NCBI GenBank assembly: GCA_021818715.1
Contig: JAKATN010000009.1
Coordinates: forward strand, 1-45,858
From: Thermoplasmata archaeon
Lineage (GTDB): Archaea; Thermoplasmatota; Thermoplasmata; Thermoplasmatales; Thermoplasmataceae
Direction: 5' to 3'
DNA length: 45,858 bases
In this document: positions 32,561 to 41,693 of the stretch, piece after piece
Layout of the letters: every line of letters starts with the position of its first letter
Position numbering within the stretch: position 1 is the first letter of the stretch
Notes under the pieces: model-generated
The model's input: only the letters and a program-made list of their open reading frames with translations
Told to the model about the DNA's origin: nothing
Database searches by the model: none
Made by a program: the position numbers and the translations under genes

Positions 32561-35271
32561 CTCCAGAACCTCCTGTTCTTTGCATATTCAGTTTCTGCCT
32601 CCAGTATCGCCTTCACAAAATCCTCCTCGTCGATATATGAAGTGTTGAGTATCCTGGATGCGGTCTCCACTCCGACTCCATGTCCGGCCATTGCCATAAT
32701 TGCCTGAACCCCCTTTTCCCTTACAAGGTGCGCATTCCTCGTGATCCATTTCATGAGCGCCGGATCGCTATCCATGTCCTGAGGCTTGATTCTTTCCCTC
32801 TCCCTTGCGGACAGGCTGGCAACCAGGCTGCTGCCGCACACCGGGCATCTTATGCTCCTGATTTCGGAAACCTTTGACGTCCGGAAATTCCCGCATGAAG
32901 TGCAGTAAAGAGAGACTGTCTCGTTCATTATCCTCTTTTTAACGCTTTCCAGTATGGTTCTTGTGGGCTTCAGGGGCATTATTCTTTCCGAGTAGTGCCG
33001 TATGAACTGCCTTGAACCTTCCCCGAGCCTGTCAAGGGTGATGAAGCTTAACTTTTCAAGGTTGTCAAGGAAATCCACCACGGTGTCCATGTTCATGTAA
33101 TCCTTCCGGAGTTTCCTTATGGAGTCCGCGTAGACCGGAGTCTCAAAATATGATTCTATGATCTTTTCCATCCTCATCTTCCCGATCTCAGACTCGGGGG
33201 AAATAATGCCGAATTTCCTTGCCTCGTAAAGAAAAACAAGGTTGAAGAAAGTGGATCTCCTGCATGCGCTCCTGACGATGGATTCGAGGTCCCTGCCCCT
33301 GAGGCTGAATATCATGTCCTTGTAAGCAGCTGCGGTGAATCTCCTGCTGCACCGTATATAGATATGGTATGGCGAATAGTCCATCTCAACGCTCTCCCCG
33401 GTGATTGTGGAAACAAGCACGGAAAGGATACCAGCGAGCGCGTAGTTGCCCTTGGTGCCAAGCAGGGTCTGGATAACGCACTCTATCCCCTCGGCTTCTA
33501 TTACGACGGCCCTGTCCGTCGAGAGGTTGCTGCCGGCCCATTCCCTGAGCCGCCCCACAGATTCTTCTGCTGAATGTGAATAATCGCCCGTCCGGCGGTT
33601 CCTGCCAACGCGCAGAGAGACTTCCATCGGAACAGGGATGTCCTCACCACTCCACTTGGGAGCAATCGCCGGGGTGAACATCGGCTCAACCAGTATCCTG
33701 TCCCCGTCTATCCTTGAGCATCTCCATGTCGACCCCTTCATTATGAAGTTGCTTCCGGGCTCAATCTCGCTCACCACGTACCGTTCGTCAAGGGTGCCTA
33801 TGAATTTCTTTTCGACGACGTCAATGACCCGGTAGACCTTCTCGCTCGGTATCATGGATATGTTGCTTATGAAATAGTTCAGGCTGGCCCTTCTAGGGCC
33901 TGCGAAATCGCCTTCATGCCAAATCTTCCTGATGCCACCCAGGAATTCCACAAGGGAGGCATATTCCTCGAAGCTCAGGTTCCTGTAGCTGTAGCTCCCC
34001 TTCACGGTATTGTAGAATTCGATCACATTGATCTTGCCTGACGCGTTCACTTCGGAGATGATCTGGTTTGCCAGGGTGGACAGCGAGTTTTCCGCGATCG
34101 ATACGCTTTCTGGCCGGTTCTCATAGGCAAGCTGTATGATTGCGACTGCCTCCTCAAGCTCTACTATGTCATTGCATATCACCTTTCCAAGCGATGTCCT
34201 CTCAAGGCTGTGGCCTGACCGACCTGCCCTCTGCAGGAGCTTTGTAACCTGCCTGGGTGAGTTGAACTGCACGACCATATTGGCTGCCCCTATGTCGATG
34301 CCAAGCTCCAGAGAGGAGGTGCTGATCAGTGCTTTCGTTTTGCCCTCCTTGAAATTGCGCTCGGCTGCCTCCCTTGCCTCCCTGGACAGAGAACCATGGT
34401 GAACCTCCACCGACTCCTCAGGGCTGATCAGTCTGATCCTGAACGCCATATCCTCCGCAGCGGTCCTGGTGTTCACAAACACTATGGTGCCTGGATTTGT
34501 CTCTATTTCACTCATAATCCTAAGCACAGAACCGGCATACTGTTCGTCACATCCCATGATTTCGGATGCATCCTTGCCTGACTTCTCCGGTATGAAAGCA
34601 GTGAGTTTTTTCTGCTTCATTGTTGAGATGTCAACAATCTGCGCAGGAAGATGCGGCGACAGGAATTTTGACAGTTCTTCCGCGTTTCCTACCGTGGCGG
34701 AAAGCCCTATTCTCTGGAATGATCCTGCTATGGCCTGCAACCTTTCCAGCGCTAAACCGAACTGCGTACCCCTTTCCCCCTGCGAAAGCTCGTGCAGTTC
34801 ATCCGCAATCACGAACTTCACATGAGTCAGCAGCTTCCTCAATATCTTGCCCTTGAGCATGATCTGAAGAGATTCCGGGGTTGTGATAAGTATGGAAGGG
34901 GGATGCGTGGTAACCCTTCTGCGCTCTGCCTGTGTCATATCGCTGTGCTTAAGCTGGATTGTGATGCCTGTGTGGCTGGCGTAATCAAGCAGCCTGGACT
35001 GCATGTCCCTGTTAAGCGCCCTCAGGGGGGTGACGTACAGCACGCTGATTGGATCGCCGGGTTCATCCATGAGCTTCTGGAATATCGGTACCATGGCGGC
35101 TTCGGTCTTTCCGCTGCCTGTGGGGGATATCAGCAACGCATTCTCCCCTTTCATTACGTGCGGGAAGAAGCCTTTCTGGGCCTCCGTGAACTGCGTGAAG
35201 CCACGTGCAAGGAGCATTCTCATGATGGCGTCGTTGAACGCAAAACCTTCATTTATCAAGTATCTGGACAC
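32557..35271 (-). CDS. Lhr-family superfamily 2 helicase
   Basis: A 904-residue helicase. Motif I is SPTGSGKTEA at residues 49-58, motif II is DELH at 157-160, and motif III is GLSATVGN near 190. The second RecA domain shows FVNTRTAAEDMAFR and QRAGRSGHSLERTS (motif VI). The Lhr-specific winged-helix and beta-barrel domains follow. Near 785-815 two Cys pairs (CTSCG and CPVCG) form a zinc ribbon, a feature of some archaeal Lhr-like proteins. Such enzymes act in DNA repair and nucleic-acid remodelling. The coding start lies inside the 3' end of the MFS gene (23-nt overlap). Confidence 0.9.
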   Translation of the reverse strand: MSRYLINEGFAFNDAIMRMLLARGFTQFTEAQKGFFPHVMKGENALLISPTGSGKTEAAMVPIFQKLMDEPGDPISVLYVTPLRALNRDMQSRLLDYASHTGITIQLKHSDMTQAERRRVTTHPPSILITTPESLQIMLKGKILRKLLTHVKFVIADELHELSQGERGTQFGLALERLQAIAGSFQRIGLSATVGNAEELSKFLSPHLPAQIVDISTMKQKKLTAFIPEKSGKDASEIMGCDEQYAGSVLRIMSEIETNPGTIVFVNTRTAAEDMAFRIRLISPEESVEVHHGSLSREAREAAERNFKEGKTKALISTSSLELGIDIGAANMVVQFNSPRQVTKLLQRAGRSGHSLERTSLGKVICNDIVELEEAVAIIQLAYENRPESVSIAENSLSTLANQIISEVNASGKINVIEFYNTVKGSYSYRNLSFEEYASLVEFLGGIRKIWHEGDFAGPRRASLNYFISNISMIPSEKVYRVIDVVEKKFIGTLDERYVVSEIEPGSNFIMKGSTWRCSRIDGDRILVEPMFTPAIAPKWSGEDIPVPMEVSLRVGRNRRTGDYSHSAEESVGRLREWAGSNLSTDRAVVIEAEGIECVIQTLLGTKGNYALAGILSVLVSTITGESVEMDYSPYHIYIRCSRRFTAAAYKDMIFSLRGRDLESIVRSACRRSTFFNLVFLYEARKFGIISPESEIGKMRMEKIIESYFETPVYADSIRKLRKDYMNMDTVVDFLDNLEKLSFITLDRLGEGSRQFIRHYSERIMPLKPTRTILESVKKRIMNETVSLYCTSCGNFRTSKVSEIRSIRCPVCGSSLVASLSARERERIKPQDMDSDPALMKWITRNAHLVREKGVQAIMAMAGHGVGVETASRILNTSYIDEEDFVKAILEAETEYAKNRRFWS

Positions 35272-36484
35272 CCCCTGGGCTTGAGGTTCTCTGGGAGATT
35301 ATCCTTCCGCCGATCAGCAGCATGAAGAACGAAATTGTGGTTCCTATTGCAGCAATTATCCCCCAGAATATGATTGGGGAATACGAGAAATACTGCATCA
35401 GTGATGTTCCCATCAGCGGTGCCATCGGGGTGACGAAACCGGAGACAAGGTAGAAAGCGCCAAAATACTGGCCTCTCCTGTCATCGGGAGCTATCTTCGA
35501 CACAACCGAGCTGGTGACCGGCGAAATTGTGTTTTCCCCGAGCGTCAGGAAGAAAACGTCTACGACCAGAAAGGCAAACCCGGAAAACAGGGAGAGGGCG
35601 AAGAAGCTGACTGCATAGATCATGCCGCCGATAAACATTCTCACATGATCCGGGATGTTGATCATCATCCGGTTAGTCGGGAGTTGCAGCAGCACCACGA
35701 ATAACCCGTTCAGAGAGTAAAGTATGCCGATTGTGACATTCGGTATCCTGTCGAAAGAAGTCCAGAAAAGCGTGAGGGTAGTGCCCCACTGGCCAGCGAC
35801 GAACCATATCGAAGCCATCAGCAATGCTATTGCCAGGAATTTTTTATCGCTCCTTGGAAAGGCGATCGACGACCTTTCCTTCACCATGTTCTTGTTGGTT
35901 TCTGTAATCATAACGTATATGACAAGCTCAACAAAACTCATCAGCAGGGTGGAAAGGAAAACATAGCTCAGGCTAAAGTCAGACAGAAAGCCCCCCACCG
36001 CAGGCCCGATGGAAAAACCCAGGTTGCCCGCTATCCTTGTGATGGAGAAGGCATCAGTTCTCTGGACTTCGGAAACAGAATCTGTAATGATTGCATTGTC
36101 TACGATCCACTGGATAGAGAAGAGCGGCTCAGAGGAAATAAGCGCGATGAAGAAGATAATCGTGGGGAGGTTGAGGTATGCTGAAAGGAAAACCATAAAG
36201 AAAATCAGTATCCCGAACGGCATAGTCATCAGAGCCACCTTTCTCCGTCCAAGTTTGTCGCAGAGGTTCCCGCCATAGACGCTGACAGGTATTGAGAAAA
36301 GAGCTGTGAGCGTGAAAAGCAGTCCTATCACGTCGTACTGCACACCCCGGTAGTTGAAAAGATACACTGGGAGGAATATCCATGTCTGGCTCCTGCCGAA
36401 TATGCGTATCAGCTGGGCCCATGAGACCAGAACAAGGGGCCTGTTTTTCATCAGAGAAACGTAGTTCCTCCCAAAGGATGGCAA
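35249..36484 (-). CDS. Major facilitator superfamily transporter
   Basis: A 411-residue permease with about 12 transmembrane helices. The loop-2 signature GGNLCDKLGRRKVALMT (near residues 72-88) and a second RG/DRRG loop (PDDRRGQYFG, near 335) identify MFS, probably a drug or metabolite exporter; the substrate is not apparent. The start is TTG with GGTG 7 nt upstream and a TATA box ATTATATG (36519-36527) predicting a 14-nt leader; an ATG 33 nt downstream is an alternative. It overlaps the Lhr gene by 23 nt on the same strand, so both are probably co-transcribed. Confidence 0.85.
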   Translation of the reverse strand: MPSFGRNYVSLMKNRPLVLVSWAQLIRIFGRSQTWIFLPVYLFNYRGVQYDVIGLLFTLTALFSIPVSVYGGNLCDKLGRRKVALMTMPFGILIFFMVFLSAYLNLPTIIFFIALISSEPLFSIQWIVDNAIITDSVSEVQRTDAFSITRIAGNLGFSIGPAVGGFLSDFSLSYVFLSTLLMSFVELVIYVMITETNKNMVKERSSIAFPRSDKKFLAIALLMASIWFVAGQWGTTLTLFWTSFDRIPNVTIGILYSLNGLFVVLLQLPTNRMMINIPDHVRMFIGGMIYAVSFFALSLFSGFAFLVVDVFFLTLGENTISPVTSSVVSKIAPDDRRGQYFGAFYLVSGFVTPMAPLMGTSLMQYFSYSPIIFWGIIAAIGTTISFFMLLIGGRIISQRTSSPGGVQILDK

Positions 36485-36655
36485 GCTGATACACCGTTAA
36501 ATGGGGGCATCCACGGGCTACATATAATGATGATCAATAAGCTCTGGCGCCTTGCAAGCAACATGTTCAACTTGGCAGGAATGGCATCGAGTGACTCCTG
36601 AATCATGCACTGAGGAACAGAAATACCGTATGAGAGAAAAATCCTGGAGGGAATC

Positions 36656-39334
36656 TCAGATCTTCCTTATCCTGATTCGCGTGTCCTTGTACGCAGGGGT
36701 CTTTGTGAGCGGATCCAGGGTGGATGATGTGAGCACGTTAACCGGCATCCCGGCGAAGTGGAACGTTGCAAAGGTGACCCCATCCGTCAGGGAGTCGCTT
36801 TTCTTTACCCGGCAGTTTATCCTGCCGGCCGCAGATTCAGCCTCCACCATATCGCCGTCGGAAAGGCCCATCCGTTTCATGTCATGACTGCTCATTTCAA
36901 GGAACGGCCCTTCTCCAACTTCGGTAAGGATATGCGATCTTGAAGTCATTGTGGCAGTATGGTACTGCTCCCTCTTCCTCCCCGTAATCATCACGAATGG
37001 ATAGGCTGCATCCTCGGTCCTGTTCCATTCTATCGGCCTGAACTTTGCCTTCCCTCTCATGGGATGCCCGGAATGCAGTATTTCGGTGCCCTTTGAATCT
37101 TTGTCGGGGACGGGCCATTTCAGGCCTCCCTTCTCAAGCCTGCCGTGGCTCACCCCTTGCCATGCAGGCACAAGGTCTGATATCTCATCCATTATTGATC
37201 GGGAGTCGTCGAATGAGAGGTTGTAGCCGAGCCTCTCTGAAAGGTCACTGTAGATCTTCCAGTCTGGCATTGCCTCTCCCGGCGGATCGAAAATCTTTCT
37301 CACAAGCTGAATGCGCCTTTCAGTGTTTGTAAAGGTCCCGGTTTTCTCGAATGTCGATGCGGCCGGCAGTATGATGTCGGCATATTCGGCAGTTTCCGTC
37401 ATGAAAATGTCCTGAACAACCAGAAAGTCCAGGGACCTGAAAGCCCTGTCAACTTCCGAGGAGTTCGGATGGCTCCTTATGGAATTCTCGCCGCTTATGT
37501 ACATCAGCTTGAGATTACCGCCTATTGCCTTTTCAATCATTTCCGTGCTCTTCCAACCTATCTCGAGCGGGAGTTTCACGTTCCATTTTTCCTCAAACTT
37601 CCGCCTTATTTCCGGATCCAGCATATTCTGGTATCCCGGAAGGGAACCGGGTGCACCGCCCACGTCTGCTCCACCCTGCACGTTGTTCTGCCCCCTCAGG
37701 GGATTGAGACCGCCGCCTGGTATTCCGATGTTCCCTGTGAGGATGGCCAGGTTGACCAGCGAGGATACGTTGTCTGAACCGTTGGAATGCTCCGTTATGC
37801 CGAGAGTCCAGTAAATGCTCGCCGGCTTGCTTTCAGCGTACAGCTTTGCGACCCTTTCGATTTCATTCCTGCTTACGCCGGTGATTTCGTATGCTGCATC
37901 GAGATCGAATGCCCCGAGACTTGATGCATATTCTTCGAATCCTTCCGCGTGATCCCTTACGTATCCAGAATCGTACAGGTTGTTTTCCACAATGTACCTG
38001 GCAATGCATGAGAAGAGGTAGGCGTCGCTTCCAGGCTTGATCTGCAGGAATATATCGGCCCTTTCAGCGAGTTCGACCCTTCTCGGATCAATCACGATCA
38101 GGAATGTCCCGTTTTTCTTTGCACGCTTGATGAACGAACTTACAACAGGATGAGCCCTGTCCGTATTCGATCCCACTAGCATTACGAGCCTGGAATTACT
38201 GAGGTCGTGGACAGGATTCGTGGAGGAACCGGCCCCGAGGGCCAGTGACAGCATCCTTGCTGAAGGCGAATGGCAAAGTGTGGCGGACTGATCCACGTTA
38301 TCTGAACCCAGGGCGGCTCGCATGAATTTCTGGAAGGCATAGACGTCCTCATTGGTCGCCCTGTCGCATGCTATGCCTGCTATTGCACGCGGCCCAAACC
38401 TTTCTTTTGTCTCCCTGATTCTGGACGCAATAATTCCAAGAGCCTCATCCCACGTTACCCTCCTGAATACCTCATCCACTTTCCTGCTGCCGAGCGGCGC
38501 CCTGGCTATGCCTTCCCTGCGGACCATTGGATAGAGCAGCCTGTCCCTGCTGCTCTCGAATTCGAAACCGAATTTGCCCTTGACGCAGAGTTTGCCGTCA
38601 TTTACGGAATGCCCGCTGACCCCCTTTGCCCAGATGATTGTATTACCCCTGACCCCATATTCCACTGTGCAGCCGACTGCGCAGTAAGGGCATATGGTTG
38701 TCACCGTTCTTTCCGGTACCATCCAGCCCTTCTCTATCAGGGCACCGGATGGGCATACGTCAGTGCAGGCACCGCAGGATACGCAACCTGATGAACCCAG
38801 TGGGGCGCCGGCATCAAACGTAATCCTCAGAAACTGCCCTTTCCCGGCCATCTCAATGATTTCGTTGCTCTGTTCATCCCTGCATGCTATGACGCATTTC
38901 CTGCATTCTATGCATAGATCCGGGTGGAATACAATGGCCGGGTGGCTATCGTCAACACAGGATACTGGTTTCACTGTAACGGTTTGCGGTAATACCCCAT
39001 ATTCCCTTGCAAGGCTGTGTACTGAGCATTTTGCCTCGCTTTCCCCATCATGGCTGCCGTGGTTTTCCAGGATCAGCCCGATCAGCGTCTTTCTGTAATC
39101 CCGCAACCTCTCCGATTCAGTGACAACGGAAATTCCATCCCTGACCTGCGTCGAGCAGGCAGGGACCAGTTTCTGCGCGCCTTCGACCTGCACCATGCAC
39201 AGCCTGCACACCCCGTTTTCATGACCCTCGAAGTTGCAGAGGGTTGGTATATCCGTCCCTGTTTCCCTGCAGGCCTCAAGGATGGATTGCCCATCGCTTG
39301 CCTCGCGAATTGTGCCGTTTATCGTGATCCTCAT
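36656..39334 (-). CDS. fdhA: Formate dehydrogenase catalytic (molybdopterin) subunit, Cys type
   Basis: An 892-residue subunit. An N-terminal [2Fe-2S] domain has C33, C43, C46 and C60. Two [4Fe-4S] motifs (C131/134/137/141 and C174/177/180/184) follow. The Mo/W-bis-MGD domain starts at CPYC/GC (205-212) with C240, and the active-site Cys344 with His345 (ATLCHSPS) replaces the Sec of E. coli FDH-H; its codon is TGC. The NuoG-like His-Cys3 [4Fe-4S] site expected near 92-103 keeps the His and only one Cys. The start at 39334 sits in an ATGA overlap with the NuoEF gene; a longer frame to 39373 is less likely. The enzyme oxidises formate in the cytoplasm, passing electrons to NAD(P). Confidence 0.9.
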   Translation of the reverse strand: MRITINGTIREASDGQSILEACRETGTDIPTLCNFEGHENGVCRLCMVQVEGAQKLVPACSTQVRDGISVVTESERLRDYRKTLIGLILENHGSHDGESEAKCSVHSLAREYGVLPQTVTVKPVSCVDDSHPAIVFHPDLCIECRKCVIACRDEQSNEIIEMAGKGQFLRITFDAGAPLGSSGCVSCGACTDVCPSGALIEKGWMVPERTVTTICPYCAVGCTVEYGVRGNTIIWAKGVSGHSVNDGKLCVKGKFGFEFESSRDRLLYPMVRREGIARAPLGSRKVDEVFRRVTWDEALGIIASRIRETKERFGPRAIAGIACDRATNEDVYAFQKFMRAALGSDNVDQSATLCHSPSARMLSLALGAGSSTNPVHDLSNSRLVMLVGSNTDRAHPVVSSFIKRAKKNGTFLIVIDPRRVELAERADIFLQIKPGSDAYLFSCIARYIVENNLYDSGYVRDHAEGFEEYASSLGAFDLDAAYEITGVSRNEIERVAKLYAESKPASIYWTLGITEHSNGSDNVSSLVNLAILTGNIGIPGGGLNPLRGQNNVQGGADVGGAPGSLPGYQNMLDPEIRRKFEEKWNVKLPLEIGWKSTEMIEKAIGGNLKLMYISGENSIRSHPNSSEVDRAFRSLDFLVVQDIFMTETAEYADIILPAASTFEKTGTFTNTERRIQLVRKIFDPPGEAMPDWKIYSDLSERLGYNLSFDDSRSIMDEISDLVPAWQGVSHGRLEKGGLKWPVPDKDSKGTEILHSGHPMRGKAKFRPIEWNRTEDAAYPFVMITGRKREQYHTATMTSRSHILTEVGEGPFLEMSSHDMKRMGLSDGDMVEAESAAGRINCRVKKSDSLTDGVTFATFHFAGMPVNVLTSSTLDPLTKTPAYKDTRIRIRKI

Positions 39335-40890
39335 TGCTTCACCGATCCAAACCGGCAGACCCCGGCGTCGCATATTTCATCCAGATGGTCGCCAAATTCC
39401 TTCCCGAACCTGGTTACAGTGTCAATGAAAACCCTGCCGTCTGCCTGACCCAGGGCACATATTGATCCATCGATCATTGCGTTTGCGGTGTTCATCGCCT
39501 GCTTCAGTTCCCCTTCACTGGCTTTTCCGCTGATCACATCCTCAAGAATCCTGACAAGTTCCTTGCTTCCGTACCTGCATGGCATGCATTTTCCGCACGA
39601 TTCGTCGCGGAAAAAGCGTGCCGTTTTAAGAAGGGTATCGATAATGCACCTCTCCCTGGAAAGCACAATCATTGCGCCAGTGCCGAAACCCGCTCCTGCA
39701 CTCCTCACTGAGTCGAAGTCAAGCTTGAGTTCCGCACTGAACGGAAGCATGCCCCCAGAGAGCCCGCCGGGCATTATGGCCTTCACATCTGCCAGATCCG
39801 TCTTACCCTGCTTCTCTATTACCTCACCTGCAGGAGAACCGATCCTGATCCTGTACAGGCCAGGCGCACCAACGTCTCCAGTAACGCTGTACCTCTTGAA
39901 GATGCTGCCATCCTTTTCCCTTGAAAGTTGCGCCACTGCTGCAAGCGTCTCAACGTTCTGAACAAGGGTCGGCTTTCCGAAAAGACCGATTTCTGTTGGA
40001 AACGGCGGCCTCAGCCTTGGCTCGCTCCTCTTCCCCTCTATCGCCTCCATCAGGGCCGTTTCCTCGCCGGTGACATAAGATCCACCCACTCTTGCTACCG
40101 TGATCTCGGGAAGAAGTGTCTTCGTCTCCCTGACCTCGTACATCTCCCTCATTTCTGATATGGCCTTCTCCAGGCTTTCAGCCGCAAGTTTATACTCCTT
40201 CTTCAGGCCTATGACTATCTTCCATATGCAGTTAACACGGGCAGTTATCAGGGCGCCCTCTAGAAACCCATGAGGGTTCAGCTCAAGGATTTCCCTGTCC
40301 TTGAACGTACCAGGCTCCCCTTCGTGCGCATTTACCAGAAGAAATGAATCGTCAGTCCTGTTCTGAATGAAGGATTTCCACTTTGCGGCTACCGGGAACC
40401 CAGCGCCACCCATGCCCTTGAGTCCGGATTTTTCAACCATGGAGAGTATGTCAATCTTGCTTCCCGTCACCATCAGGGCGTTGAGTGTTGTATATCCTCC
40501 CCTTGAAATGTATTTCTCTATTGTTTCTCTCGTTTTGGTAACGTATTCCCTTGTGCTTTCAGGGATCTCACTGTAATTCTCCCTGCTGCCAGACACGTAC
40601 TTCCCTTTAATCCTCATCACCGGGGCATGGTCGCAATAACCCAGGCATGATGACTTTGCCAGACCGTCTTGTTCTGGCGATACAGAATCAGCATTTCGCT
40701 TCATGAGGCACGGAAGTCCCGTGCAAATCCTGTCCTCACCTCTGTCCGCCTCGTAGAAGGAAATGAGGGATTCGACCCTGGATAACGGTACGTGGTGCAC
40801 TTTTGCAATTTCAGCTTTCTGATCCGTGGTTGCCTCTCCCGCCGAGGAAACTCTTTCGATCGCATCCATGATGCTTTCCCCGGTATTCAT
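39331..40890 (-). CDS. NuoE-NuoF fusion, NAD(P)-reducing subunit of formate dehydrogenase
   Basis: A 519-residue protein. The N-terminal NuoE-like thioredoxin fold has the [2Fe-2S] ligands C56, C61, C82 and C86; the spacing between pairs is only 20 residues, against about 35 in NuoE. The NuoF part has the NADH/FMN motifs GMGGAGFPVAAKW (159-171) and EGEPGTFKDRE (190-200), then ESCGKCMPCRYG with a further Cys in SICALGQ for a [4Fe-4S] cluster. It would hand electrons from FdhA to NAD(P)+. The start at 40890 has GAGGAGGG ending 5 nt before the ATG. The stop overlaps the fdhA start. Confidence 0.9.
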   Translation of the reverse strand: MNTGESIMDAIERVSSAGEATTDQKAEIAKVHHVPLSRVESLISFYEADRGEDRICTGLPCLMKRNADSVSPEQDGLAKSSCLGYCDHAPVMRIKGKYVSGSRENYSEIPESTREYVTKTRETIEKYISRGGYTTLNALMVTGSKIDILSMVEKSGLKGMGGAGFPVAAKWKSFIQNRTDDSFLLVNAHEGEPGTFKDREILELNPHGFLEGALITARVNCIWKIVIGLKKEYKLAAESLEKAISEMREMYEVRETKTLLPEITVARVGGSYVTGEETALMEAIEGKRSEPRLRPPFPTEIGLFGKPTLVQNVETLAAVAQLSREKDGSIFKRYSVTGDVGAPGLYRIRIGSPAGEVIEKQGKTDLADVKAIMPGGLSGGMLPFSAELKLDFDSVRSAGAGFGTGAMIVLSRERCIIDTLLKTARFFRDESCGKCMPCRYGSKELVRILEDVISGKASEGELKQAMNTANAMIDGSICALGQADGRVFIDTVTRFGKEFGDHLDEICDAGVCRFGSVKQ

Positions 40891-40895
40891 TGCAT

Positions 40896-40903
40896 CCCTC
40901 CTC
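40896..40903 (-). promoter_or_regulatory. Strong ribosome-binding site of the NuoEF gene
   Basis: Minus-strand GAGGAGGG ends 5 nt before the ATG at 40890. It decides this start over an in-frame upstream ORF extension to 40938. Confidence 0.6.
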
Positions 40904-41015
40904 TGCGGTAGCAACGAAAGGCGATAGCTAGGATACAAAGTCCGCCGGCAGGAAATATACAGTTCATACTCCCAGTAGTAATTTATAATGCCCTTTAACG
41001 GTGAGACCTACTAAG

Positions 41016-41050
41016 TTAGGGTATGATCCAGGTACAGGAGATCACCCTAA
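41016..41050. repeat. Imperfect inverted repeat in the fdh-mobA intergenic region
   Basis: TTAGGGT (41016-41022) pairs with ACCCTAA (41044-41050), and an inner GATC/GATC pair extends the stem across a small bulge; the loop is about 11-13 nt. A plus-strand TATA-like TTTATAATG (40981-40989) would start transcription near 41010, placing this hairpin at the 5' end of a mobA leader. Confidence 0.45.
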
Positions 41051-41052
41051 TC

Positions 41053-41069
41053 AGGACGGGGTTCGTCCT
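41053..41069. repeat. Second hairpin in the fdh-mobA intergenic region
   Basis: AGGACG and CGTCCT form a 6-bp stem with a 5-nt loop (GGGTT), three nt after the first inverted repeat. The T-arm-like GGTTCGTCC is coincidental; no tRNA body surrounds it. Confidence 0.45.
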
Positions 41070-41134
41070 TGCTTTCCGGGATCGTAATATAGAATAGACA
41101 TGCTGCCGATCACTGACCCGGGCATGATGCAGGA

Positions 41135-41686
41135 ATGATTGCTGTGGTATTTGCCAAGGATAGCGTCAGGTTTCCCGGGAAGCATTCCATAGACCTCGAC
41201 GGTGTGGCAATGATCGATAGAGTGATAAGCCGGGTCCTTGATTTTGAGGATCTGGAAGATGTGGTGCTCTTCACGAGATCGCGAAGCATCAGCACTTCCC
41301 TGTGCAGAATAGAATACGATAATTCCGCTTCAGGAATAGCACGTTCCCTCCTGCTCGCGATGGAAAGGTACGGAGACATTTTTGCGGTGGCCGGTGACAT
41401 GCCATGCATATCACCCGGAATTGCGGATAAAATGCTTCGATCCTGGAGGGGGGAATGCGTTGTGCCGGTTCATTCCGACGGTAGAATTGAACCGCTATTT
41501 GCCGTATATCCTGCGAAGCGCATGGCGGAATTGCGCAATAACCTGGAAAAAGGGAAGCTAAGCCTGCATGAGTTCATCCGTTCAATTCCATTTACTGCAT
41601 ACAGCATAAAGGAAGAGGATGCGGCCAGCTTCACCAATGTCAACACGCCTGATGACATGAGGATGCTGAAAGAAAGGGGATGCTGA
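41135..41686 (+). CDS. mobA: Molybdenum cofactor guanylyltransferase-like protein (MobA family)
   Basis: A 183-residue nucleotidyltransferase that should attach GMP to molybdopterin, giving the guanine dinucleotide form used by formate dehydrogenase. Visible are FAVAGDMPCISPGIA near residue 88 (Asp-Met-Pro metal site), EPLFAVYP near 121 and a closing NVNTPDDMRML. The N-terminal nucleotide loop, usually LxGGxSxRMG, is altered to VVFAKDSVRFPGKH. A TATA-like box near 41084-41091 and AGGA before the ATG support the start. It diverges from the formate dehydrogenase operon and converges on moeA with a 7-nt gap. Confidence 0.85.
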   Translation: MIAVVFAKDSVRFPGKHSIDLDGVAMIDRVISRVLDFEDLEDVVLFTRSRSISTSLCRIEYDNSASGIARSLLLAMERYGDIFAVAGDMPCISPGIADKMLRSWRGECVVPVHSDGRIEPLFAVYPAKRMAELRNNLEKGKLSLHEFIRSIPFTAYSIKEEDAASFTNVNTPDDMRMLKERGC

Positions 41687-41693
41687 AAGCCTC

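Noticed and set aside
36560-36655. 31-codon Cys-rich minus-strand ORF after the MFS promoter
   Set aside because: It starts with GTG without a ribosome-binding site, overlaps the MFS promoter region and has no recognisable family, although it contains CHSC.
38291-38312. Selenocysteine in formate dehydrogenase
   Set aside because: The active-site codon is TGC (Cys344), not an in-frame TGA.
41053-41069. tRNA T-arm-like GGTTCGTCC
   Set aside because: The stem is a simple 6-bp hairpin, and no acceptor, D or anticodon arms can be built around it.
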